From Reticulitermes speratus (taxonomy: Eukaryota; Arthropoda; Insecta; Blattodea; Rhinotermitidae): 64,000 bases of DNA. The position numbers were made by a program, and so were the translations under genes. Shown here one piece after another: positions 21,870 to 33,294 of this stretch. Below the pieces are notes generated by a model. That model had not been told where the DNA came from. It saw only the letters and a program-made list of their open reading frames with translations, and did no database searches. The DNA lies in assembly GCA_021186555.1 (NCBI GenBank), contig JAJKFL010000011.1, positions 31,855,611 to 31,919,610 on the forward strand. The letters are read 5' to 3'. Numbering within the stretch: the first letter of the stretch is position 1; the number at the start of each line of letters is the position of its first letter.

Positions 21870-22655
21870 TTCTTCTATTTGTGACTTACCTTAAGACGCT
21901 GTCAGTAGCTACGACTGCACGGCATTCAACGACAAGTTAATTATTAAATCACAAATTTAAGGGGCTGTGTAAGGAAGTGGTATTGGCCTTACTGGAGTTC
22001 GTACCGCGGGATTTACCTCGACTGACTGCAGTCAACCACGAAGGATCTCGTTCAGGATAGACGATCCCTGGTCCGAGATCTGAACTACGGACATCTCGAA
22101 TATGACGTCAGAGTGATACTCGATCGCTAAAGTTGATGTGTGTATTTTAGAAGTCAAAAAGCGGAAATGATAAATACGAATTTCCTGAAGAATAACATAT
22201 AAGCTACAAAAATATTCTGTATTTCCTTATGTGCCTTTTGGGAAAAGACAGCAAGAGCAATATGTGCTTTCGAAAGCAGTTGTTATGTAATACAACGACG
22301 TGTCTACCAAAACACACTGAGGGTTCCCCACGGGGTACACGTGTTACATGCCATGTAACACGTGACAAAATGCGCAACGAACATCCTCAGTTTGCACGTG
22401 GAACAGCGCTTCTCCTATCGCGCAGGTCGTAAGGAGAAATACAGATTTAATAAAACCACTTCTTGCACAACAGCGCGGTCACGTGGGTTGCATTGCTGCT
22501 GCGTACTGCAAAGTGCCCGACGTCAAATACCGGCCCACAGACTGGCTATTTTAACTGACGTTTTTATCGTCAGTTGCTTCAGTCCCTCTATATAAATGCC
22601 TAAGCAGTACACTAAACTATGCCAGAAAGTCTGTCGCCTCCTTCCTTCACAATTC
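21870..22655. other. Spacer without recognised content
   Basis: No supported gene or repeat. Short open frames here have no recognisable domain. Confidence 0.35.
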
Positions 22656-22658
22656 ATC

Positions 22659-22940
22659 TTTTTTTTTTTGTGGTGAAGGGCCCCGCAGCAGATGCTACGG
22701 ACGAACCGCAGCCTTGAGGCTTATTGTGCAACCCTGTGATGATGATAGTTTTTTTTTTCGTTTTTCCTTGTAATGGAGCACCGGTTGAATGAAATTGATA
22801 GGGAAAACCGAAGTATTCGGGGAAAAACCTGTCCCAGTGCCACTTTGTCCACCACAAATTCCACATGGACTGGCCCGGGATCGAACCCGGGCCTCCGCGG
22901 TGAGAAACCGGCGACTATCCTTCTGAGCCATGACACGGCC
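22659..22940 (-). mobile_element. tRNA-derived SINE, type C (reverse)
   Basis: On the - strand the head GTCATGGCTCAGAAGGATAG and B box GGGTTCGATCCCGGGCC are followed by a body ending GCGGGGCCCTTCACCAC and an A-tail. AATTCAT lies on both sides. A second copy is at 27003-27268. Confidence 0.8.
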
Positions 22941-23108
22941 AATTCATTTGCTATAATCCAATTATTCGACATTATTCTTTGAATTACTGACAGCGTCGTT
23001 AAACAAATATGTAGATACTTATAAACCTAAGCTGTGTGAATACTGAAAAAAGATACGTAAGCATATACGACAGACAGTCACAATATAGCCATAGACGTAT
23101 AAACAGCG

Positions 23109-23660
23109 TGGGCCGGGATAGCTCAGTCGGTATAGCGACTCGATACGGGCTGGACGGTCCGGGGTTCGAATGCCGATCCCAGTGGCCGTGCGGTCTAAGG
23201 CGTGGGTCTTCGGCCGCTCGTTTACTAAGGATCGTGGGTTCGAATCCCACCGGGGGCATGGATGTTTGTGTTGTGTTGTATAAGGACAGTAGTATGAAGG
23301 ACAAAAAAGGATTACACAGTACAAAAAAAAAATCCCACTGGGGGCATGGATGTTTGTGTTGTGTTTGTTGTAAGGACGGTAGCATGGAACGTAAAGTGAC
23401 ATGAAGGACGAAAGGATTTAAACAGTACAAAAATGGATCAAAGGGGGAAAACCCCGGACAGGCAAAAAAAAAAAAAATCCCGGTGGGGGCGAGATTTTTC
23501 GCAGCCGTCCAGATCGACCCTGGAGCCCACGAGTACCGGGTCTCTTTCCCAGGGGTAAAGAGGCCGGGGCGTGGAATTGACCACCCACCCCCATCTAGTG
23601 ACAGGGTTAAAGAAAGAGTACAGCTATACCTTTGGGCCTTCATGGCCTGTTCTAGGGAGA
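23109..23660 (+). mobile_element. Composite SINE, second copy
   Basis: Same order as at 5793: type A head to about 23168, tRNA-Leu-like head, two body segments separated by A-runs, then the type A body from about 23478 to 23660. The junction words match the first copy. Confidence 0.8.
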
Positions 23661-23662
23661 AT

Positions 23663-24356
23663 TTTACCTATTTACTTCTAGGTTGGTTACAGTCCATATC
23701 ATTTACCAAGTTACTTCTAGGTTGGTAACTGTCCTTATCATTTACCAAGTTATGTCTGTGTTGTTACTGTCCTTATGATAAACCAAGTTACTTTTACGTT
23801 GGTTACAGTCCTTATTATTTACCAAGTTATTTCTAGGTTGGTAACTGTCATCATTTTCCACGTTACTTCTAGATTGGTAACTGTCCTTATCATTTGCAAT
23901 ATTACTTCCAGGTTGGTAACTGTCCTTATCATTTGCAATATTACTTCCAGGTTGGTAACTGTCCTTATCATTTGCAATATTACTTCCAGGTTGGTAACTG
24001 TCCTTATCATTTGCAATATTATTTCCAGGTTGGTAACTGTCCTTATCATTTGCAATATTACTTCCAGGTTGGTAACTGTCCTTATCATTTGCAATATTAC
24101 TTCCAGGTTGGTAACTGTCCTTATCATTTGCAATATTACTTCCAGGTTGGTAACTGTCCTTATCATTTGCAATATTACTTCCAGGTTGGTAACTGTCCTT
24201 ATCATTTGCAATATTACTTCCAGGTTGGTAACTGTCCTTATCATTTGCAATATTACTTCCAGGTTGGTAACTGTCCTTATCATTTGCAATATTACTTCCA
24301 GGTTGGTAACTGTCCTTATCATTTGCAATATTACTTCCAGGTTGGTAACTGTCCTT
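23663..24356. repeat. 39-bp minisatellite, about 18 copies
   Basis: The unit, CATTTGCAATATTACTTCCA followed by GGTTGGTAACTGTCCTTAT, is 39 bp. As 39 is a multiple of 3, several frames on both strands stay open for 150-220 codons. These are artefacts of the repeat, not proteins. Confidence 0.95.
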
Positions 24357-24855
24357 AAATTTATTTATGGAAATGGATTATCAGAAGAAACAAGGCTCAA
24401 TTGGAGAGGAGTGTTGCTTGTGAACATATTTTCATAAAAGGAAAAGACTTGACTACATGAACAAATACTGAATTCCCTGAAACTTCTCTGTCCCGTGTAC
24501 TTAGACATTCCAGTGAAGACATAGGCCTAATTAATAGCCAATTACAGGAGCAGATTCCTTCTCGAGAACATAACAATTGGTCTAGCTGAGCAAGCAATTC
24601 CCCACCTTTTATAGAACCAGAATGTTCATTACCTTATTAACAACAGCCCGCCACTAGCCCGTATCCTGAACCAAACTAATCAACTCAAAATTCTCCCACA
24701 TTATTGCCCCCATGTACATTTTGATATTACACTCCCATTTACGCCTAAGTCCGCCAAGCGGTTCGTCATTTCACCTACATATTTTCCCACAAGAACTTTA
24801 CATTTCCTACAGCCATCACATACTCCTTGATTAAACCACCGTAACAACATCCATT

Positions 24856-25120
24856 GCCGATCCCAGTGGCCGTGCGGTCTAAGGCGTGGGTCTGCGGCCG
24901 TTCGCTTGCTGGGATTGTGGGTTCGAATCCCGCCGGGCCATGGATGTCTGTCTCTTGTGAGTGTTGTGTGTTGTCAGGTAGAGGTCTCTGCGACGGGCTG
25001 ATCACTCGTCCAGAGAAGTCCTACTGAATGTGGTGTGTCTACCTGTGTGTGATCGTGAAGACTAGATACCGAGGAGGCCCTAGCCCACTAAGGTTCGTTG
25101 CGCCATTGGAAAAAAAAATT
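24856..25120 (+). mobile_element. tRNA-Leu-like SINE, type B
   Basis: Head CCGATCCCAGTGGCCGTGCG, B box GGTTCGAATCC, body GGTAGAGGTCTCTGCGACGG, ending in GCCATTGG and an A-run. Confidence 0.85.
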
Positions 25121-25124
25121 TCCA

Positions 25125-26060
25125 ATGATGAGTCCACATTGTAAAGTTCCTAAATATCGCGGTCTATTACGATTTTCTAACAAACAACGCGGCGTCACAC
25201 CTAGAATACATTACCTTCCTAGCCTTCGTCGTGAGACCTTGAAATCCCAAATGTGTTTCATTATATGCGTAATAATTACCTGGTCATCAAACAATTGATT
25301 TTACTATTCAGTTAATGAACCATTTAAGTGTGTTCCTCATTAAGATGTTAATTGCAGACGAATGGGGAAAAAGCGTGAGAGGAGACTGAATGCACATAAG
25401 TGTTATTTGTTCCAAGTGGAACATAACTGATGCTTGTGATAAAAGTTACGTTCCAGCAGCCAAAATGTCTTATCAGTAACAATATTACAGCAAAGTAAGT
25501 ACTTACACTGCTGCTTGTGTACGGCTTTAGGTCAGGAAATAAAAAATATGATACTGTTTAATCTTTTAAAACAGAGTGGTAAGAATTTAAACCACCTACT
25601 TATAGTTAACACAATAAATTTTGCAAGAACTGCATTTACTCATTTTGTGTAAATATCACAAGAAGCAGCGATTACTTAGCTCAACAGCAACAACCATTTG
25701 ATCTTTGAATTCGAAGCAGATTTTGTTTTCTGTGCGGTACGAATTGAAAATTTAAGTATTATTCAGATAAGACTAAAGCAACAAAGGGTTGAAACAACGC
25801 GACTATGGATATTCAAGGAGTGACAGCGCTGTTTTTGTTACGCAGTTTTGTCTTGTCACTAGTAACATACGCACATTCGCATTAAAATTTACTGAACTGT
25901 TAAATGCCAACAACACACCAACGTAATTTATGTGAAACAGACGTAAATAAACGACTAATTCACATGTTTTTTTAATTGATCAGCCACAAAAGTAATTATG
26001 GGTTTGTTTATTCAGATGCCGCTTCTAACAAGACCTACGTAGTTCGCCCCCCGCTTTTTT
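25125..26060. other. Spacer upstream of the third family gene
   Basis: AT-rich; nothing recognised until the TATA box at 26063. Confidence 0.35.
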
Positions 26061-26062
26061 GG

Positions 26063-26070
26063 TATAAAAA
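26063..26070 (+). promoter_or_regulatory. TATA box of third secreted-protein gene
   Basis: TATAAAAA 50 bp upstream of the ATG at 26113. Confidence 0.7.
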
Positions 26071-26112
26071 AGAGCCTGATTCCGTCAACAGGTATAGTGG
26101 GACGCCTCCAAC

Positions 26113-29100
26113 ATGAACGTGAAGATCATCATTGTAGCGCTCTGCGCTCTTCAGGTAAGACAACATACTGCTACTAACATTTTACAGCCAGCACTGCTTT
26201 TCTGCTTTTCTTTCCATGGTGCAACAGTCTCTAGTGGGCCTAGGCGTCCTCATTATCGAGGCTTCACGATCACAATCAATTACACACACCACACTTGGTA
26301 GGGCTGTTCTGGACGAGTGATCAGCCCGACGCAGAGGCCTTTACCTGACAACACACGATACTCACAAGACACAGACATCCATGCCCCGGCAGAATTCGAA
26401 CCCGCAATCCCAGCAAGCGAACGGCTGCACACCCACGTCTTATTCCGCACGGCCACTGGGATCGGCGCGTTTCTGCTTAGTGTAACAAATTATGACCAAA
26501 GACACTGAACGTGTTTCCGCACCCATCTGCAGCATATAACTTACTTCTAGGATATGGCCCCGTACACTTTGGTAGGTGGAACATGCTGCTTCCATCTCGT
26601 ACCCAGTACACAGAAGTAGCAGCACGTTTCGCCGAAATGTTGGTGCCCATGTACACAATGTGTGGGCCTGGATAGCTCAGTCGGTATAGCGACTCGCCAC
26701 GGGCTGGATGGTCAGGGGATCGAATCCCGGTGGTGGCGAGATTTTCTGCACCCGTCCAGACCCGTTCTGGGGCCCACGCAGCTTCCCATAAAATGGGTAA
26801 CAGGTCTCTTTCCCGGGGGTAAAGCGGCCGGGACGTGGCGTTGATCACTCACCCCATCTAGTGCCGAGGTTGAAGAAAGAGTACAGCTATAACACTACTC
26901 CTCCTCTGGGCCTTCATGGCAGCTTATAGTGTGAAATATACCTTTACCATGTACACAAACCTACACAGTACTTCATTAAGCCACGAACGCATCTTACCAA
27001 GGTAAGGTCTCAGGCGGTTAGTCGCCGGCCTCTCACCGCGGAGGACCGGGTTCGATCCCGGATCGGTCCATGTGGGAATTATGGTGGGCAAAGTGGCACT
27101 GGGACAGGTATTTCTCCGGGTACTTCAGTTTTCCCCTGTAATTCTCATCCCACCGATGCTCCATTAAAATGGGAAAGCAGAAAAAAACCTCATCCTCTTC
27201 CTCACAAGGTTGCACAATAAGCCTCCAAGGCTGCGGTGCGCCCGCAGCATCTACTGCGGGGCCCTTCAATAAATGAAAGGTAAGATCGTTATTCTCTAAT
27301 TATCCAGCAGGAGCCTGTATAGCTCAGCCAGTATAGCGTCTCGGCTACGGGCTGGAAGATTTGGGGTTTGAATCTCGGCAAGGGCAAGGGATTTTCCTCT
27401 TATCCAAATCGTCCAAACCGGCTCTTTGGCCGACCCATCCTACTATTCCATTGGTATCTGGGTCCTTCCAGGATGACACGTTGACCACTCACAAGCATAC
27501 AGCGCCACAAGCCTTCGTGGTGTGGGCAGGGAAAATTACACTTTTACCTAATTATCCTAACATTCGACATGACACAGTAGTCGATTCTGAGTATCAAATA
27601 TCATTCCCACTTACGAGAAGTTTAAAATCTCCCTCTACCTCCACATCGACAACGTAAGTGAGGTCAGGAATTAAGCCACGTGCTCTTTGTTCCAGCTCGC
27701 TAAGGGTTCTCTCGTCGATGATGCGATTAACACCATCCAAACAAACATTCAAAATTCTCTGAACCAAGCCCAAGGCCTGATACAATCAGCCCAACAGCAG
27801 TACAACGCCACAGTCTCTCAACTAGCGAGCACTGCCCAGTCGAGTATCGACCAACTGTTGCAAAACTTTCAGAAGAGCATCGGCAACAGTTTCTCCGATG
27901 TAGCCGACGCTGCCTCCAGAATTCCATCTTGCCTGCAGGCACAGCAGCAGAATTTGTCTGCCATTCGTGACGATGCAAGTAAGTGAATGTAAAGGTCACC
28001 CCATAACATGCCTACGCAGGCACAGAGGGGAGGTAGAGTTTTATATCCTACCCATTTGCAACCTCGGCGCTTGGAGGTGATGCGTGGTCAGCACCATGCA
28101 TCACCTCCGTTTAAACCCGGGAAGGACCCGGTACCCACTGTATAGTAGGCTGTGTAGGCCTCTGGGCTGGTCTGGACGGCATGGAAAATCTCACACGCAC
28201 CGGGATTCGATCCCCGGACTTCCCGCCCGTAGCGAGTTGCTGTGCCGACTGCGCTGTCCCGACCACCCCAAGTTAAGTAAACCTACGTAAATATTATTCA
28301 ACAGAGAGGCTTATTAAAAAAGTAATGTAATACGCCATTTAGATACTCCGAAACTGTCTTCAAATATGAAGTGATCACGCCCTTATTAGTGGCTCATAGG
28401 CTTTCAAAATGTGTCCAAATTGACTGCATTAAAAAAGCAGATCACAATACTTAGGCGCTTTCGCAAAATTGCGAGAAATGGCTATTAACTTCGTCATGTA
28501 TGTCTCTCCGTATATAACAACTCGGCTTTCATTGGATGGGTTCTCATAAAAGTTGATATTTGAGTATTTTTCTAAAATATGTCGAGAAAACTCAAGTTTG
28601 ATTAAAATCTGGCAAGAATTACGTATACTTTACATTAAGACCTATGTACATTTATGATATCTCGCTGAATTCTTCTCAGAATGAGAAATGTTTCAGACAA
28701 ATTTGTAGAGAAAATCAAAACACGCTTTTTATGTTCGAGAAGCATGTTCAGAAAATCGTAGCGTTTTTACGATAATGTGAAAAAATATGGTAGAACCAGA
28801 CAGGCCACAGATGACAATACAATACGGCGCATGCATTTTGCATGCTGGACAAATACGGTTACAGACCTACACTAAGAATGTAATACTTATTGCTTTTTCA
28901 CGGCAACAATGGTTACATGAACTCGCCTCAATGTATGTTATACCTACATTGTCTGTGTTGTTATAGTTAAGAATATTCTTTTATCATTGTAGTGGGATAA
29001 GACAGACCCTTGGTTCTGCTGGCATTAGCTTAACATCCCCAATGACAGATGAGCCTGAAGCATTGGTGGAACGATAGTTGTTTCTGCAAACATGACGTAT

Positions 29101-31209
29101 TCAGACACGAACAGGTCCTCGTGTAACTGTAGCCATTATAAACCACAAATTAACTCCTTAAAGGGTGAAAAGCCGCCGACCAATTGCCTCAGCCATCACA
29201 CAGCCTTATAACGTTATTAACGACAAGAGGATTAGTGCTGAGAGAGATGTCCACCTTCAGCCATGGTTAGGAGTAGACGCCTTTAAAGGACGCGTTGTTT
29301 ATTGCGCTTCCCAGTTCCTTACTAAGACGGCAACAGGCAAGCAGTGCACGAATTTCAATACAGTTATTTATGTACTAGAAATCGGGGAGTGAATTTGGCG
29401 ACTTTTTTTAAAATAAAACGAACTAATTTCAAAAAATCATATATAACAGACATCCGTTACCTCTGACAATATCTCAAATAACAGTATCATCATGAAAAAA
29501 CTACTGTCACAGACTTGTGGAGAATGAGGCAAAATTAGGTTTTGCTGCAAGACATCATGTTTTAAAAACCGAATTTACGAAACGTAAATTTAAAATATAT
29601 ATAGTCTTACAATAAGCGACACTACACATGACATGTAATGCATTACATTTCGTTATGTCCAAACACCAAACGGAAACATAACATACAAGACTGATAAAAA
29701 GCAGGCTCAGTATAAGTTTATACCGCAACTGATTAAGTCGTTGTGGTTACGGAATTTTCGGATTAAATTACTGCCTCCATTTTCAGGACTCCATCTCCTC
29801 TCCCCTCCTCATGTTCTGATGAGTTCCCACCTCCATTTGGTCCTTTATTGGTCCAACATAAACTGGCAAAAAGCGTCATTCCGGTTGAGAATTCAGCGAG
29901 CTGTCTCTCCATTTGTAATATAATCTTTCCTCTTTTTACCTCCTTTCATCCCTCATCCCAGGATCCTTTCCAATTACTTCTATTTGCTCATCTTATCATA
30001 CTTTGTCCCCCTTTTCGCTTCTCCCCGTGCTTTAAGTGAGAACGGTTTAAGTGTAATAAATATCATCTAAACACGCCTTGATGAACTGCACAGTTCGGCT
30101 TATCATGCCCCTTGCTGTAAACACTGCGCACAAATCATGTTAGGCAGATCGCTTGCATTTATTGCCCATTAGAACTTGGTTACAAGCATGTCGACCGTCC
30201 GACAAACACCGTGCTGCTTGAATTAATTACGAAATAACTAATTTTGCACTCGCTTAAAATTCAATAGGATAATTTCAGCTACCTTCTCCAGCTACAGTCA
30301 CGACAGGCAAACCTTACATTTATTTCAGGTCTGCGCTCCTCTGTGATATTACGCGACGTCTTGTGGTAATTCTTTACCGACTTTTCGGGACAACGTATCG
30401 GTTCCATCTTCAAGTGTCAAGAGTCCGAGTAGGAAAGAAATCCAGCAACCTATAACGTAGAATCTGGAAAGTACGGCGGGGTAGCAATCTGTAGGCGTGA
30501 TGACAGCCAATAGGGTAGAACCAGGGTGAGAGGGGGTGGATACAGACAACGTAAAGCTGCTAGGGGTACCGAGAATGCAACAGCTAAGACAGCTGGAAAA
30601 ACATATATGGAATAGAGTAACATGTATTTATTGATAACTGTAGCTCTCAGAAACACTTTTAAATCACATTTCACTTAATATGTACAGCGCGCACCTCTTT
30701 CAATAAAGGTCAACACTGTAATACAAACTGAGGTATAGGTACCTCCTTTTGAACGTAACTACTAAATAATTTGACCGCTATACGACAGAACAAAAAGTCT
30801 TTTGATATGCTAAAATTTTTCCACTTCTTTTCTCACAGGCCAACAGATCCAAACGCTTGTTCTAAAGGAGGCTTTTGCAATATTACCTCTAGTCGACAAG
30901 GTCAACGCCACAATCTACGAAGGAAGGTCACTCCTCAACGACACCGTTTCGAAGTTGAGCGCATTAAGGGGCCAAAATGTCGTGGTCGCAGCTATTGGTG
31001 TTGCGAACATCCTAGCATCCGCGGTACCGAATGCCACGAAAATTGCGGGAGATGTGACGAGCGAAGCCCAACAAATTACAAAAGTCCTCAGCAACATTCC
31101 AAATGATGTACAAGCTTCTGTCAGCTCATACATTGACAAGGCTAGAGATAAGCTGGAGGTCATCGCCAAAGAGGTGGAGCAATGTGTCAGAAATCCCCCA
31201 CCGTCTTAA
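26113..31209 (+). CDS. Secreted family protein, gene 3 (lacks the central Cys pair)
   Basis: Exons 26113-26154, 27696-27978 and 30839-31209 give 231 aa. Intron phases are again 0 and 1 (CAG|GTAAGA, TTCCAG|CTC; A|GTAAGT, CTCACAG|GC). Exon 1 encodes MNVKIIIVALCALQ and exon 2 starts LAKGSLVDD, matching LAAGGIIDD and LASGDIISD in genes 1 and 2. The mature chain is Gln/Ala/Ser-rich and helical with several N-x-S/T sites. It keeps the exon 2 cysteine (IPSCLQAQ) and the C-terminal one (EVEQCVRN). The C-x(11-15)-C pair is missing, and the last exon is about 70 nt shorter than in genes 1 and 2. Introns contain SINEs of types A, B and C. Function is unknown. Confidence 0.85.
26211..26467 (-). mobile_element. 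tRNA-Leu-like SINE, type B (reverse)
   Basis: Complement of the type B head at the right end (CCCAGTGGCCGTGCGGAATAA on the - strand) with the body to the left. It lies in intron 1 of gene 3. Open frames over it are not genes. Confidence 0.8.
26663..26928 (+). mobile_element. tRNA-derived SINE, type A, near complete
   Basis: A box GGATAGCTCAGTCGGTATAG, B box GATCGAATCCCGG, then the body to GGGCCTTCATGG. It shows the uninterrupted type A arrangement, against which the composites at 5793 and 23109 can be read. Confidence 0.85.
27003..27268 (+). mobile_element. tRNA-derived SINE, type C
   Basis: Head GGTTAGTCGCCGGCCTCTCA, B box GGTTCGATCCCGG, and a body ending GCGGGGCCCTTCA; the same family as 22659-22940. 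Confidence 0.75.
27311..27540 (+). mobile_element. tRNA-derived SINE, type A variant
   Basis: Head TGTATAGCTCAGCCAGTATA and B box GGGGTTTGAATCTC, with a diverged type A body. Confidence 0.7.
28005..28266 (-). mobile_element. tRNA-derived SINE, type A (reverse)
   Basis: On the - strand: GGACAGCGCAGTCGGCACAG, B box GGATCGAATCCCGG, body to GCCTGCGTAGGC. It lies in intron 2 of gene 3. Confidence 0.75.
28480..28745 (-). repeat. Dispersed repeat shared with the right-hand array
   Basis: In reverse orientation it shares words with 43800-44060 and 54480-54740, such as the TCTCGCTGAATTCTT / GAATTCAGTGAGATAT block and the ACAACTCGGCT / AGCCGAGTTGT block. Element type not determined. Confidence 0.5.
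28750..30330. other. Intron 2 sequence of gene 3 without recognised elements
   Basis: AT-rich. The open frame at 29165-29392 has no recognisable domain and is not called. Confidence 0.35.
30330..30640 (-). repeat. Penelope/pLTR-like dispersed repeat
   Basis: On the - strand GAAGATGGAACCGATACGTT...CCGAAAAGTCGGTAAAG, followed on the other side by sequence shared with 18290-18500 (CGTGATGACAGCCAATAGGG). Second copy of the 18165 family, more decayed. Confidence 0.5.
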
Positions 31210-31428
31210 GAAGTCGATGCTGTACAAAGCAGCTGAAGGAAAACAGATGGTCCTTAGATATCATAGAATTTTGTTCCTATTTGATATAGAGGTACATACA
31301 ACAAAATGAATATTTTGCTAATACAGATAAGAAGGTTAAACTGTTTTCCTTAACATATACGACAACTGCAATAAATCTCTTGTAAATGCCCTGTACGATA
31401 TATATTTTATTCTGTTGGCTGGAACAGA

Positions 31429-31434
31429 AATAAA
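31429..31434 (+). terminator. Poly(A) signal of gene 3
   Basis: AATAAA about 220 bp after the stop codon. Confidence 0.5.
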
Positions 31435-31839
31435 TCATTGGATGACTATGAAGTACCTCGTATTTTACCAATAAGCTATAAACCAAACACTAATTTACAA
31501 CTGAATTTCCTTCATAGACACTGCAGAAATGGATCAAACTTTCATTATCGAAACAAAAGACCGGTGACAATTACACAATGAACAGCATAGCAATACATAA
31601 TTTCCAAATATTATGGTTAAAATGCGTAAATCAATGAAGATAACATGGCCAGGATAACTCCATTCAACAGTCGTCTATGAGAAGCTAATAGTCGGATTAC
31701 TTTAAAAAAATTCATATTCTGTAAATTCCAACGTTCATCACCGTGTTTATAAAAGCCGGCAATTCGTCCCTATTCATAGTTAAATCAGTCCAGACCACAG
31801 AAAGTTTCTTCCAAATCCATTACAACAGTCCTATTTAGA

Positions 31840-32200
31840 TTCAGATCTTTCAAAAGACATTTCTCTATACGTTTCCCAACACGCATTCTACGTGCCCAAC
31901 CCATATAAACCTCCTTGATTCGACACCCTAATACAGTGCATACACAAAAGAATGGTGCGGTTTACATCACAATTCACTTTTGAAACCGCACCATTCTTTG
32001 TTTATGCCCTGTATATCTATTACAGAAGCTCGTAATATTCAGTTTTCTCTAGTATACAGTCACTTTTCCTTTCTTAGATCCAAACATACCCCTCAACACC
32101 CTGCGCTCACACACGCTCTCTCTGCTTTCTCATAATGTGAGGAATCAGGTTTCACAACCATACAACACACAAACTGTTTCTGTGTATTCCACTACTTACG
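31840..32200 (-). pseudogene. Decayed LINE ORF2 C-terminal fragment
   Basis: On the - strand a frame with in-frame stops reads LYGCET, then RRVLRGMFGSKKGKVT, the pattern of the C-terminal region of insect LINE ORF2 (LYGCETW...RVLR.IFGPKRDEVT). A further segment YMGWARRMR lies downstream. A 20-bp hairpin (31944-31963 with 31983-32001) interrupts it and may be a small inserted element. Confidence 0.6.
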
Positions 32201-32319
32201 TACGTACATCTTAGGTAAGAGACACGAAGACAAACTGAACAAGAATATTAGCTGTTGCTTCCCAAATGCAATATGCTTTTGGTTTCAGCCTTATTAACAA
32301 ATGACGTGGGGGTTATTAA

Positions 32320-32568
32320 GCCGATCACAGTGGTGGTCTAAGACATGGGTCTGCGGCCGCTCGCTTGCTGGTATTGCGGGTTCGTGGGCGTGGGTGTTTG
32401 TCTCTTGTGAGCGTTGTGTGTTGTCAGGTAGAGGTCTCTGCAACGGGCCGATCCCTCGTCCAGAGAAGTCCTACCGAGAGTGGTGTGGTGTGTCTGTGAG
32501 TGATCTCGAAAGCCCCAACAATGAGACGGCCTAGACCCAAATAGGGCTGTTGAGCCACAGGGAAAAAA
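32320..32568 (+). mobile_element. tRNA-Leu-like SINE, type B, internally shortened
   Basis: Head CCGATCACAGTGGTGGTCTAA has lost several bases, and the B box is eroded. The body GGTAGAGGTCTCTGCAACGG and the terminal GAGCCACAGGGAAAAAA remain. Confidence 0.75.
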
Positions 32569-33205
32569 TGGGGACTATTAAAAGAAAATGAACATTGTGA
32601 GACATATTATTCATGTGTTTATTTACCACTTCAGCCTAATAACACATAATTACATTTGGTACCCTACGTTCCAAAATTGAATTCATTATTGCCATGCTGT
32701 ATCACTGAATCCCACATCTATCAATTGTATGATTACTTGCAGACTTTCGACGCTCCTTCAGACAGTGCACTCTCCTTGTACGACACACAGTGTCTCCACT
32801 TACTGTCATAATCTGTACATTCATCACTGGAAATCAAACTGGACTGGGGACAAGAAGGGAAAATGCTTATTGTCCTGTGTCCTCTTTATCCTGCTAATAG
32901 ACGAGAACTTACGTCATTCTCTAAAATATACTGGTGAATGTCCGAAATTGCCAAACGCGGTTGTGTGTGTGTTTTTAATTGGTAACAACTTAAGTGTCCA
33001 TCCGAAGCCAGAAAAACTCAGGCCGTTAAGAGATGCGATTGGAAATTAAATTTGTCTGCTAAAGGTTAAAGTGGTACAATCGTGCAAGCTATGGGAGCAA
33101 TTCGTAGCACGGATAACAAGCAACAGAAACGCTGACTAAATATAGACTGGGAAGAGCCATCGGAAGAGACCATTTGAAAAACACCGTCGCGGATTATATT
33201 AATAA

Positions 33206-33210
33206 TAATG

Positions 33211-33241
<31 letters not shown>
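33206..33241. repeat. (TAA)n microsatellite
   Basis: AATAAT-type run just beyond the stop codon of the minus-strand gene. Confidence 0.85.
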
Positions 33242-33244
<3 letters not shown>

Positions 33245-33294
33245 CACGAGTGCCAAACGTGTACTGGATGAAAACGGCTTAGGATAGGTAGGTT

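Noticed and set aside
23775-24437. 220-aa + strand frame and overlapping 154- and 169-aa frames
   Set aside because: They lie on a 39-bp tandem repeat; 39 is divisible by 3, so frames stay open by arithmetic.
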